Below are positions 44,379-55,544 of a DNA stretch of 64,000 nucleotides, one piece after another. Position 1 is the first letter of the stretch, and each line of letters starts with the position of its first letter. Source of the DNA: Cryptomeria japonica (Eukaryota; Streptophyta; Pinopsida; Cupressales; Cupressaceae); NCBI RefSeq assembly GCF_030272615.1, contig NC_081409.1:648370468-648434467 (forward strand), given 5' to 3'. The position numbers were made by a program, and so were the translations under genes. Below the pieces are notes generated by a model that was given only the letters and a program-made list of their open reading frames with translations, was not told the origin of the DNA and searched no databases.

Positions 44379-45580
44379 TGTAAAGCGGAAAATCGTACCC
44401 TAGTTGCTCTCCCCTCTTCCAACTCCAAGGAGAGAGAAGGGATATTACTAGGATTGACGGTTTTCTCTTAGGGGAGACTTTACATTCAAAAGAGGGGTTG
44501 AAACCCACAAGATCCAATCCCACACAATGCAAGATTGGATGCTAAATGAGTTTCAAGGGTTAAGAGAGCAAGGCTACCCTCTTTTGTAAAGAATGTAGAT
44601 AGAATGATTAAGCTAGGAATGCATGAAAAGTGAGAAAGATTCACTTATAAATAGAGATAGGGATATAGGATGAAGCTACGGACTTGGAATTAGTAGTAAA
44701 ATGTCAGGACGGTGCTGTCCTACAAATTTGAGCAAAAGTTGATGGGACGTTGGCGCCTGGCGTGCACACGGCCCTCCGAAAAATCCACGAAACGAAGGGG
44801 GATCTGTTCGTCTCTGCACAAGGATTCCAGATCTTCAATTTCAGCCATGTACCTGCAACCTACACACAGAAAAGCGAAGATGATTGGGGGGTTAGGGATT
44901 AGGGGTTTGCCCTTAGGTCAAACCCCGGTTTTGGAATTAACCAAGAAATGAGAAATGCTGTAAATGTAAATGATTGTAATGTAAAACAAGTACTAGTACC
45001 TTGTTGTAAGAATGTTTGTATTCTTACATGCGAAGGTGTAGATGTTGTTGTATGTTGTTTGTTGTATGTTGTAGTATGTGATCTCCTCTTCAATGGTTGA
45101 ATCCTTGTCTTGAATGCAACACTTAGCCTTGAATGGAGACTTAGAATGATCAAATGCTTGAAGGAATGCTTGAATGCTTGAATGTTTGAATGTTTGAGTA
45201 TCGTTTCCACCTTTTTTTCCATCCATCCAAATGAGAGAGGAAAATGTAGTTTATATACTTGCCAATTAGGGTTGATAGACTGATTTTCCCGACCTTAGGC
45301 CGACTAGGAAATGTTATTTTCCAATTTGAAAACAAAAAGACCCGAAGCCCCATAGGAGACTGGGCCCAAAAATAGGGCCAGGGACCAGGGCGCTGGGCAC
45401 TCTGGTCCCACCTCCCGAGACAGCAGGGTGCAAGGAGGATCAGGCCAGGGTGCTGGAAAAATGCAGTTTTTGATGCCATGAGCAACTTTTGGGGTCTCCA
45501 TTCAGGTTCTGTGTTGCGTCGCCATCGTGAAGATCCAAATGCGGTCGAAATTGCAAGTGTCACAATTTTAGGACGCTACA
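44379..45580 (-). repeat. Element E 3' LTR
   Basis: TGTAAAGCGGAAAATCG to GGACGCTACA on the plus strand. It has a minus-strand TATATAAA box (45250-45257), four GAATGCTT-type 8-bp units near 45165-45200 (five in the partner) and a single copy of the GGACCAGGGCGCTGGGC unit near 45383. Confidence 0.9.
45250..45257 (-). promoter_or_regulatory. Putative TATA box in element E 3' LTR
   Basis: TTTATATA on the plus strand (TATATAAA on the minus), conserved at 51793-51800 in the 5' LTR. Confidence 0.5.
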
Positions 45581-46323
45581 TTTAGCCCCCACTTTAGTGG
45601 GAGTATAAGCGTACGCTCATACTTCCGGTAAAGTACAAGGAAACAAAATTGAAAGACTTTCACCACGTCAAGGAGGCAAGACACACCGAGCCCCTAGTGG
45701 ACTAAGGATCTTACGACTTCGATTGAAAAAGTAAAAGGGAAGATCACGAGGGAGAACCATGACTGTCAGTAGTAAGGTTCCCTCACTATGAGTCATGTAA
45801 GAGAAATACCAAAAATTTTCAAGGCAAAGCTAAGTTCGCCAAGAAATTCTCAAGTATCCTGAAGGGATAGACGGGGTGTATGCCCCCCTACGTTAAAGTG
45901 ATCGCACACGCCTCAACGGGGGTGATTGCTTTAAGGTAGTGATACACATAGAAAATGAGAAGGAAAGGAGCACGTTATCACAAAGATTTAGCCCCCAAGT
46001 GTGAGATAAACCCAAGGATAATAGATACAAAACACAAAGAACGAGGTGACTTTGCTTTCCTCGGGGTTAGTATGTTGTATGATAATTCATGTATATCATA
46101 TGTATGTATGCATAATTGTTCTTCATTCCCCAATCAAGGAAGGTCACCTAGAAGAAGGGAACACATGTGTCTTTTGAGTCAACATGAGAGAGACCAAAAG
46201 AGATCTCAATGCTTTGCATCGTCCTCAAGTAGACAACACTAAGGACAACAAATAGAAGAATGTGAATAACACATAGAAGAAGTAACAAAAGAGAGGAGGA
46301 TAGAGTCTGCTATGCTAATGTAA
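45581..46323 (-). other. Polypurine tract and 3' untranslated region of element E
   Basis: TTTAGCCCCCACTTTAG (45581-45597) gives a minus-strand AAGTGGGGGCTAAA tract touching the LTR. The rest (about 730 bp) has no recognisable domain; a plus-strand frame at 45955-46242 is probably chance. The place where RT and integrase would be coded is simply absent. Confidence 0.7.
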
Positions 46324-49300
46324 CTAGTCTAGCACGTCATCTACCCCCCGATCTTGTTGATCAATGTTTCGGGAAGGCAGGGAACACGCTAGAGGAAGAA
46401 CATCCAACACAGCAGATGGAGCTATCACAAGATCCAAACAAGGGCTATGTTCATGTTCCAAGCCACGTTGTTCTTGTCTAGGAGCTAGGATAAGTGCTTT
46501 AGAAAATTCATTAGATAAATGCTTATCAATATCAATAAGTTCATATTCACTATCAGAAGCAAGAGGAGTAACATTTTCATCATGAATAACATTTTCATCT
46601 ATATCATCATCAAGATTTATAAAAATAGGATCTTTAACTCGCACAGAATCAAGATCATCATGCATCTTATGTTTAGGATATTTTGGAGAAAATGGAATAA
46701 TGCTTGTTCAAGGTGTTTTTGGAGATTGCAAAGTTTGAGAAGCAGCTGCCTGAGCTCTAAGACGACGCTTTCGTCGGCGTTCATGTGCAGAACGATTTCG
46801 TCTAGTTTTAGTAGGAAGTTGAGGAGATTGAGGAGGAGGAATGTTCTCATCCTTATTACTTGGGTGTTTAGGTTGTGGTCTCTTAGGTTGGATAATAGGA
46901 GAAGAGGAAGGTCTCTTCTCTCTATAAAAAGAAGGAGGAGGAACTGCTCCATATAAAGGAGGAATTTTTGGTTTAGGAAGGAGACCAAGTCCATCATGAC
47001 GAGGAGGTATAGGTCTGCTTTTAGAAAGTTTATTAGGCATAGACATAGTCACATCCATAGGAATGGGTTGGGAATCTTCTTGAGGAAAGACATTAGTTTT
47101 ATCTTTCAAAGGAAGAACTTCCTTCTCAAGAACGATAGGAATATCAAGTTTGGGTGTTCTAGGTTCACTTAGAGATAGGATCATATCTGTTTTCCACTTT
47201 TGATAAGATTTGAAAAGATGATCACTTCGCGGAGGAAGGGATTGGAATTGTTTAGGCCAAAAATAATCAATAGGAACACTAGAAGTTCTTTTAGCTGGTT
47301 TAAAGAGACTATGATTGACAGTAACAACTTCACCATTATGGGGAAATTTCAAACACTTATGAATAGGAGAAGCAATAGCTTTCATGGAAGATAGCCAAGG
47401 ATAGCCAAGCTTCACACGAAATTGTTCGGATGAAGGAATAATAGCAAAGTTCACATCAAGGGATTTATTATGGACCTCAATAGGTAATGTAATAGAACCA
47501 ATTGCAAGAGAAGAAAATGCATCAAATAATTTCACAATCACGTATGTTTTTTCATAGATCACTTGATTCAATTGCAAAGTAAAAAGAAATTCTTTAGTAA
47601 TAACATTAACCATGCACGAAGGATCAATAAGCACTCCACGGCAAGGTGTATTCTTGACTTTTGCAACTGTATATAAAGGACCATCAGGTGCCCTGATAGT
47701 TTCACTAGAATCAAATGTGATGGAAGGTTCTTTAGGGTTTTCTTGTTGCTCTACAAAGTTAATCACATTTAGAGTCATAGACACAAGACCATCAGATGAA
47801 AAAGAGGAATCATTAGTCTCAATCGCATTAGAGGTATGAGAAGGTAATGGATCAGTAAAAATCTGAAGATTTTGGTTAGGAGGAGCTATAGATGTGTTGC
47901 CTTTATCATTCACTCCAGAAACAGAGATAGTATTATTATCAATCAAATCTTGAATTTTACCCTTTAAAGCAAAACATTTTTCAGTATCATGCCCGGGTTG
48001 ATGATGAAATTGACAAAAAGATTTGTTATCAAAATAAGGTGAATTAATCTTTGCAGGATCTATTTGCCTTATAGGAGGAAGAGTAAGCACATTTTGTTCC
48101 AATAGCTTATTCATAATACTATGCAATGATTCATTCAAAGGAGTAAACTTTCTTTCTTTCTTGAAAAACTTAGAAATAGGAGGCACACCTGATGCTGCAT
48201 TCACATTGTTGTTGATGATGTTTTCATTGAATTTGATGGAATCTTTGTTCGGTTTAAACTTTCCAAATGGTTGTTGACTGCTATCACCCTTATCACTCGG
48301 AGCCATAGGATGTGATTGTTCCATTTGACTCACAGCCAGTTGATAATTGTGAAGAGTTGCACACAACTGTTTGAAAGAAGTAAACTCAGAAAATAGAAGT
48401 TTGTCTCAAATATCTTTTTATAAATTAGAAATAAAGATTCTTTGAATATCATTGTCAGGCACTGGAAAAGAAATTTAAGCATACAAATGCTTATATCTAC
48501 CAATGAAATCAGTCACTTTTTCTTTAACACCTTGTTTACAATGCATTAAATCAATCAAAGTAACTTTAGGACTTATATTGTTTTGAAATTGTTGAATGAA
48601 ATCATTTGCAAGTTGTTCGAAAGAAGTAATAGAATAAGAAGGCAACGAGCAATACCATTGTAGGGCTTTGTCTCTTAATGTTCTAGTAAACAGTTTTGCA
48701 AGCAACCTTTGGTCATAAGCAAAATCAGTACATGTTGTTTGAAAAGTCTTAACATGTGTTAGAGGATCACCTTTACCATTATAAAGCTCCAAATGCGGGA
48801 TTTCAACATGTTTAGGAGGGATATCTCGAACAATTTCAAGAGAAAGTGGGCTTGCAACATCAAATGTGGGCACACTAAACTTAGATTGATTCATAGAGGC
48901 AATTTGTTGCTGTAAAGAAGAGACAGTTTGTGCAAGATTGTTAATGGTCGCTTCAGTCAAAGAATTCATATTAGATGTGTTAGATTGAGATGGAGGTGTT
49001 ATGTTATTGAAAGAAGGTAAAGAGTAAGGTGGCGGGACACTATGATAGTTAATCATAGGAGAAGATTGGAAAGGAGGAACACTACAAGGAGGAATGGAAT
49101 GGTTGAATGAATTGCCCCCTTGCGTCATGTTCATTTGTGGAGATGTAATAGGAACACTCATTGAAGGAATGAATGAAGGAAGAGGATTAATTGAAGAGGA
49201 AGGATTGCCCCCATGACTGGTGATCATAGGAGGAATGTCTTGTATTGAATTAGCCATTATGTTTGATGTAAAAGTAGGTATGCTAGCAATAGAAGTTGTC

Positions 49301-49731
49301 AAAGGAATAGAATGATTGACTTGAGTGGGAGGTTGTGTATAACCTAAATTTTCGGCACAACTCTTCATAGGCATCACATTCGAATCCACAATGTGTGCAA
49401 TACCACGCAAAATATCAATTCCATTCTTATCACTTTGAAGCATATGTTTTAGACCCTCAATTAAAGGAAGAGCTTGACTATCGGGGTATTCTTGAGACAT
49501 CCATTGTCGAAAATCGTCAAATTGGTTATCCAATTTCGCAAGTTTTTCTACAGAAACCTCATGGAGAGCTTCTTCATCATTAGAAGGATTAGAGGAATTA
49601 CCCATGTCCTCATTAAAAAGGCTATTCAAATTAGGTTCCATCTCCTCAGTAATTAAACCTTGGAAAGACTTAATTCTAAGGCTTCGTCTAACGGGAATAG
49701 TGTAAGTAGGGCTTATTGTTGTAAAACTCAT
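46324..49731 (-). pseudogene. Element E gag-protease polyprotein (gypsy type)
   Basis: Continuous minus-strand frame of 1136 codons from ATG 49731 (MSFTTISPTYTIPVRRSLRI). The few in-frame stops include three clustered at 48370-48477 and one near 46706. After a Pro/Ser-rich region comes a retrotransposon gag domain (about 48480-48830: HLELYNGKGDPLTHVKTFQ, LRDKALQWYCSLP, FEQLANDFIQQFQ). A variant zinc finger CQFHHQPGHDTEKC (C-x2-H-x4-H-x4-C) lies near 48000. A retropepsin-like domain (about 47330-47690) has LIDPSCMVNVI where Asp-(Ser/Thr)-Gly is expected, so catalysis is doubtful. A basic Pro-rich tail and an acidic end follow. Inferred role: particle formation for a defective element. Confidence 0.85.
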
Positions 49732-50895
49732 GCACTAGAGAGGGAGAGAAGATTTTGAATTTTAGAGGTAGCAAATTTCAATAAAATCAGCCAATCTCCT
49801 AGATTTAAGCTGTTAAATGCAATCACGACAATCTCCCGAAATTTCGGAAAAAACGTCAGGGACCGTGGCGCTCGGAGTGCACACGGTCCTCGCAACTTTT
49901 TTCGAAATTTGCAGGGATGAAAGTTATGATGATTTTAAAGCTAACCTAAAAAAATTGAGTGATTTTACGATCTATAGATAGGCCAAATTAAAGTTGCAAT
50001 CTCAAAATTGAACCCTACCAAGATTGTCGAAAAATGCAAAATTTGAATTTTGAAAAAGAGAGGGAAACTGAAATTTTGAATTTTATGATTTTAGAGGGAA
50101 TACCAAAAGCAATGCAAGTTTTGAAATTTAAAAGTTGACTCAATTTCACGCAAAATTCAATTTTGAAAGCAGAAATCAAAGTTGTTGTAATTAAGCGCTT
50201 AATTTCAAAAGTCACAAATTGCAAGAATTTGAATAAAGTACTGAAATTTTGGATGAACATCAACACACTTTTCAGATTTAGGACAATAAGAAACACAATT
50301 TTGACATAAAATTTCAATTTCAACAATTTTTGAATAATTAGAAGCCTTAATCCAAGCAATCACAAGACCAACTTTGACCTTAATTTTGAAAGTGTTAGAA
50401 TTGATAAAATCAGCCAAAATTCTGGATTTTAGCAAAAAAATACAGTAAGATCTAACTCCCGAAATTTCAGAAAAAATGTCGGGGACGATGGCACTTGGAG
50501 TGCACACGGTCCTCGCAACTTTTTTCCAAATTTTCAGGGATGAAAGATATTATGATTTTATTGCGGAATCCAAAGTTATAGCTGATTTGGAGATGTTTTG
50601 ATCAGTGAAACTGTCGGACAAAGGTTGAATTAAGAGGGTTTCAAAAATTAGGGTTTTGACACTTAACCACTTAATTTTCAGAATTAAAGCACAAATATGA
50701 ATTGATAATTTATAATAGAAGGGTAGATCTGAAACAAGCATTAACAATTAAACATTCCACAAGCTTAATTACTAAAAAGAAAATTTAGGGTTTTTATGCA
50801 ATCAACCTCTAAAATTTTGCAAAAGATCAAACATGGAAATGTAATCAAGGAATCCAATTTTCAAATCTAACCATGAATAATCAGAAAGGATGTTC
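49732..50895 (-). other. 5' leader of element E with a long direct repeat
   Basis: About 1.16 kb between primer site and gag start, no gene. A block of about 150 bp occurs twice, at about 49775-49945 and about 50395-50560. Both copies share GTGCACACGGTCCTCGCAAC and GCAGGGATGAAAG-like sequence. A shorter relative lies in the LTR (GTGCACACGGTCCTCCG at about 51297 and 44761). Confidence 0.75.
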
Positions 50896-50910
50896 ACGTC
50901 GGGTTCACCA
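50896..50910 (-). other. Probable primer binding site of element E
   Basis: Minus-strand TGGTGAACCCGACGT starts three bases inside the 5' LTR. TGG matches a tRNA CCA end, but I cannot name the tRNA. It is not the initiator tRNA-Met site used by the copia elements. Confidence 0.6.
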
Positions 50911-50913
50911 AAA

Positions 50914-52185
50914 TGTAAAGCGGAGAATCGAACCCTAGTTGCTCTCCCCTCTTCCAACTCCAAGGAGAGAGAAGGGAGATTACTAGGATTGACGGTTTTC
51001 ACTTAGGGGAGACTTTACATTCAAAAGAGGGGTTGAAACTCACAAGATCCAATCCCACACAATGAAAGATTGGATGCTAAATGAGTTTCAAGGGTTAAGA
51101 CAGCAAGGCTACCCTCTTTTGTAAAGAATGTAGATAGAATGATTAAGCTAGGAATGCATGAAAAGTGAGAAAGATTCGCTTATAAACAGAGATAGGGATA
51201 TAGGATGAAGCTGCGGACCTGGAATTAGCAGTAAAATGTCGGGACGGCACTGTCTTGCAAATTTGAGCAAAAGTTGATGGGACGATGGCGCCTGGTGTGC
51301 ACACGGTCCTCCGAAAAATCCACGAAACGAAGGGGGATCTGTTCGTCTCTGCACAAGGATTCCAGATCTTCAATTTCAGCTGCGTACCTGCAACCTACAC
51401 ATAGAAAAGCGAAGACAATTAGGGGGTTAGGGATTAGGGGTTTTCCCTTAGGTCAAACCCCAGTTTTGGAATTAACCAAGAAATGAGAAATGTTGTAAAT
51501 GTAAATGATTGTAATGTAAAACAAGTACTAGTACCTTGTTGTAAGAATGTTTGTATTCTTACATGCGAAGGTGTAGATGTTGTTGTATGTTGTTTGTTGT
51601 ATGTTGTAGTATGTGATCTCCTCTTCAATGGTTGAATCCTTGTCTTGAATGCAACACTTAGCCTTGAATGGAGACTTAGAATGATCAATTGCTTGAAGGA
51701 ATGCTTGAATGCTTGAATGCTTGAATGTTTGAATGTTTGAGTATCGTTTCCACCTTTTTTTCCATCCATCCAAATGAGAGATGAAAATGTAGTTTATATA
51801 CTTGCCAATTAGGGTTGATAGACTGATTTTCCCGACCTTAGGCCGACTAGGAAATGTTATTTTCCAATTTGCAAACAAAAAGACCCGAAGCCCCATAGGA
51901 GACCAGGCCTAAAAATAGGGCCAGGGACGAGGGCACTGGGCACCATGGTCCTGGGGGACCAGGGCGCTGGGCGCCCTGGTCCTGAAGGACCAAGGCACTG
52001 GGCGCTCTGGTCCCACCTCCTGAGACAGCAGGGTGCAAGGAGGATCAGGCCAGGGTGCTGGAAAAATGCAGTTTTTGATGCCATGAGCAAGTTTCGGGGT
52101 CTCCATTCAAGTTCTGTGTTGCGTCGCCATCGTGAAGACCCAAATGCGGTTGAAATTGCAAGTGTCACAATTTTAGGATGCTACA
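50914..52185 (-). repeat. Element E 5' LTR
   Basis: TGTAAAGCGGAGAATCG to GGATGCTACA on the plus strand, 70 bp longer than its partner. The extra length is additional copies of a GC-rich unit at about 51928-52013, including a perfect 12-bp-arm inverted repeat at 51956-51982. TATA box at 51793-51800 (minus). Confidence 0.9.
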
Positions 52186-52266
52186 CCAAGCTAAGGCATT
52201 CCGAGCAAAGAGGCAAAGCACTTTAGCAATCAATCCATCCAAAGGTAGAAAAAGGTATTTATCATC

Positions 52267-55200
52267 ATGGCATCCTCCTCTGCACCTGAATTCATAGCAA
52301 ACCCTACAGTAGTCGAAGTTATAAAATGACCTAGGCCCGTGTTTCAGCTAGTTCCCAAGGTAGCTAAGAAAGATGACAACACAGATGCTTTTTCAAAAAT
52401 TCCAAAAGGTATTGTTTATGCAGAAGACCCTAGAATGTATATTCATTGCAACATAGAGGAATTAGGTGATGAAGAAATTAAAAACATGTATAAGTCTGTC
52501 ATATGTGACAATTCCGGAAATGTGAAACCTGAGCATAAAATTGTTGAAACCCTAGGATTCACTGAAATCCTCTGCATTCCTGAATTTCCCAAGGAAGTGG
52601 TTAGGATAGTTCTGAGCAGGGTACATGGTTCATTCTTTTGGCTTGACTCAGTGCATAAAATTACAAAGGAAGCTATGAAAGCAGTAATAGGGTTACCTTC
52701 CACCGGTAACAGACCTGACAAAACCAAGAAGGTCTCCAATGACTTAGTAATAAACTTAACTGGTGCAACATCCGACAAGAGATCATTGAGGGTTAATGAT
52801 GTGACCGATACAAATGTTAGATTTGTTAGCATGATTTTAGGTTACAAAGTAACTCATGCTAATAGGCTTAACTCAGTTTCCATTTTATGCATAAAGAGTG
52901 CTTATGACATGGTTAAGGACAATGTGAAAATTGATATCTGTGAATGGTTAAAGGATGAGTTAATTGACAATTTAGCAAAAATCAAGAAGGATAAGAAAGG
53001 AACCTTTAGATTTGGAAATTTACTTGTATGCTTAATGCTACATATAACCAAACAGGCTCCCGGTATAAGCAACAAGGATTTTGGATTTGACATACCAGTA
53101 GGAAAACAATTGTCTGACTTATTCAACAACATGGGTGAAAACAAAGAAAAGAATATCAATGAGTATTTTCAAGCACTAAAGGTCAGAATGAATAAGAGAA
53201 TTAGACTATCACAGGAAATTGTCAACAAATACAAGGATGATATATGTTTTGTAATAAAAAAGGATGAGATCTGGATGGAAGCAGTCATCCCAAGGACAAT
53301 CTGGGTAACAAAGATGGGGTATGAAACAGATGACCACATAGTGGAAAATTATGCCAAAGCACTTCTAGAAGCCCCCAATGAACCAAAGGAAGAAGTATTT
53401 TGTAGTGCTGAGACCATTGAAAGTCAAATTCAATCTAAGAAGAGAGTGAAAAAGGTTGAGGCATTTGTGAGAAAAGGAACTAGACAAGCAAAAGCCATAA
53501 AGGAAGACGTATTAAAGAAAACCGGCATAGCTGAAGATGAGTTGGCAGCCCAACAACCTGAAACTCATCTATCACCGGTATGTACTTCCTCAGAAGGAGA
53601 TATGCCAGCAACTTTCAAAAGAGTTGTCAAGAAAATAGACCTCTCACCAGTAACCACTCCTTCACCTAGAAGGACAAGACAAAAGCAACAAGCTGTAAGA
53701 TCTCCAGTTAGGAAAGTCACACCTAAGAAGAAGCTGACCCCCAAAAAGAAGAAGAAGAAAAACACTGACTTGGCCCCTCTTGACATATTATGGAATGAGA
53801 TCACAGAGGAAGGTAAATTGAAAAACATAGGGAAAATCTATGACACCCTATCAGATGATGAGAAAGGACAAGTTGAGGAGAGTGTTATATTACACATGGA
53901 CATGTATAAAAAGTTTTTGTTGCCAGTCTTAAATGAAATTCCTGATGAACTATATAAAAGACTTGAGGTCAAAAGGTAAGGAATAATTGAATTGGATAAG
54001 AAAATTAAAATAGAAAAACTTCTTGCAGTATACCCAGTTAACTCACCTAAGGAAATTGATGATCTGATAGCTCAGGCCAACCGGACAATTTTTTCCACTA
54101 CACACCGGCAAATTTCACTAATGGCAGGTAGAGTTACAGAAGTTTCAAAGGAAAGAGAAAATGGTTGGGATACATTCTTGGTTGAAAAAGAAAAACAAGA
54201 AGAATATAGGAATCCCAAGCCCATTCTGGTATATCAGAAGGACAAAGGGAAAGGTAAAGTTGGTGGACCACCAAGTATCAATATTAGAGACAACTTACCC
54301 CCACCTCCTTTAAATACCCCACCGGTAAAAACAACAACTATAAAAGATCAATCGTAAGCTGAGAGTATGGATACAGAGGATAATAATCCTAATCTTGAAG
54401 TCCTATATACTGTGAATGTTGATACTCAGAAGATCAACATAGTGGTAGATAAGGATACACCAAATAAATCAGGAAAGACAAAGCAACCAGCAGTAGATAC
54501 AAAGAAAAAGATGGAATCTGGGACACAAATAGAGAAACCATCAGAGCTAAAGGCTCCTGAACAGATGCCACTGGTAAGAAATGAAGCAGGAAAACCAGTG
54601 CTTAAAGAGATGGAGACACAAACAGACCTACCAGAGGTCAAAACTAGCATGGTCACTTCCACCAGCACTCAGTTTGTTGGGACACCATCAAATGTGACTG
54701 AGGTATTACTTGAATCTATCAAGAAAATAACTGATTATAGCTCACAAGCTTATAAAGCAATAGATGATTCAATTCCATTTTTGAAGTCAATAGCTCCAAA
54801 TTGTAGTATAGACAATAAAGATTCTTTAGGCCAGTTGGATACACTTTGTAAATATATTTCTAGAAATTTTGAGCAAACAAAGGTAGAATCTATAAAGGAA
54901 ATTGTAGAAAAAGAGAAACAGAAACTCTTTGAGGAAGGAATAAAGAAGTGTAACAGGGAATTTGACACACTTCTACCAGAACTGTGCAATTTATTGAAAG
55001 AGTACAAAACTCTATACAAAGACACCTGTAAGATAAACTTTTTGACCATAGATGTAGACAAAAAGATGAGCAAGGTACAGAAAGAGAAAATAATAAACAA
55101 GGCAAAATTCTTGAGATCTAAACTAAGTCCAAGATTGGACTATTTAGCATCTCTACGGAAGGAAATCTCAGAGGCACTAACATAGGGAAGCAAAACACTG

Positions 55201-55311
55201 GCAGAGCACTTGCAGCATCTCACCGGTACAGTATACAGAACTGAGACATCAATAAAAGACAGTAAGAAGTTTATGGATGGTATAAACTTAATTTTGGGAG
55301 ATATTCTTTAG
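52267..55311 (+). pseudogene. Element D ORF2, conserved protein of unknown function (nearly intact)
   Basis: One frame of about 1014 codons from ATG 52267 (MASSSAPEFIANPTVVEVIK) to TAG 55309, interrupted only by stops at 52327, 53977, 54355 and 55183. Residues about 60-340 form a globular domain: EFPKEVVRIVLSRVHGSFFW, ITKEAMKAVIGLPSTGNRPD, LGYKVTHANRLNSVS, GTFRFGNLLVCLMLHITKQ, INEYFQALKVRMNKRIRL. It then has a Lys-rich stretch (RKVTPKKKLTPKKKKKK), a DDEKGQVEESV block, a Pro/Lys linker and a C-terminal coiled coil (about 54700-55300). It is collinear with F ORF2. No pol motif is present. Inferred: element-encoded structural or nucleic-acid-binding protein; a captured host gene is the alternative. 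Confidence 0.85.
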
Positions 55312-55544
55312 ATAATAACTACCCAACTACAAGGTTGAGGTTATAGATTGGTACAACTACAAAATCTACTAACCTTTGTCATTGATGCCAAAGGGGGAGT
55401 AGTAGGATGAGAAAATTCAAAACACAGGGATCACATGCTTAGGGGGAGCTCTCACATTTTTGGTAAACTTTTTTGGTCTACACTTTTTTTGGATATCTTT
55501 TGAAATTTCTCATAAGTGTTGCCATCAATGCCAAAGGGGGAGAT
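55312..55544 (+). other. 3' untranslated region and polypurine tract of element D
   Basis: CCAAAGGGGGAGAT (55531-55544) touches the 3' LTR. Two earlier purine runs (AAAGGGGGAG at about 55391 and AGGGGGAGC at about 55441) resemble it. No gene. Confidence 0.85.

Larger units (their letters stand above)
44379..52185 (-). mobile_element. Gypsy-like LTR element E encoding only gag-protease
   Basis: A 7807-bp minus-strand element with LTRs 44379-45580 (3') and 50914-52185 (5'), exact CCAAG duplications, and TG...CA termini (minus strand TGTAGC to TTTACA). Its one long frame (46324-49731) encodes a Ty3/gypsy-type gag and a retropepsin-like domain. There is no RT, RNase H or integrase. The LTR copies are very similar apart from tandem-repeat number, so it is the youngest element here, which agrees with its being innermost. 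Confidence 0.9.

Noticed and set aside
46519-46956. Arg/Ile-rich plus-strand frame of 145 codons
   Set aside because: Antisense shadow of the E gag-protease frame.
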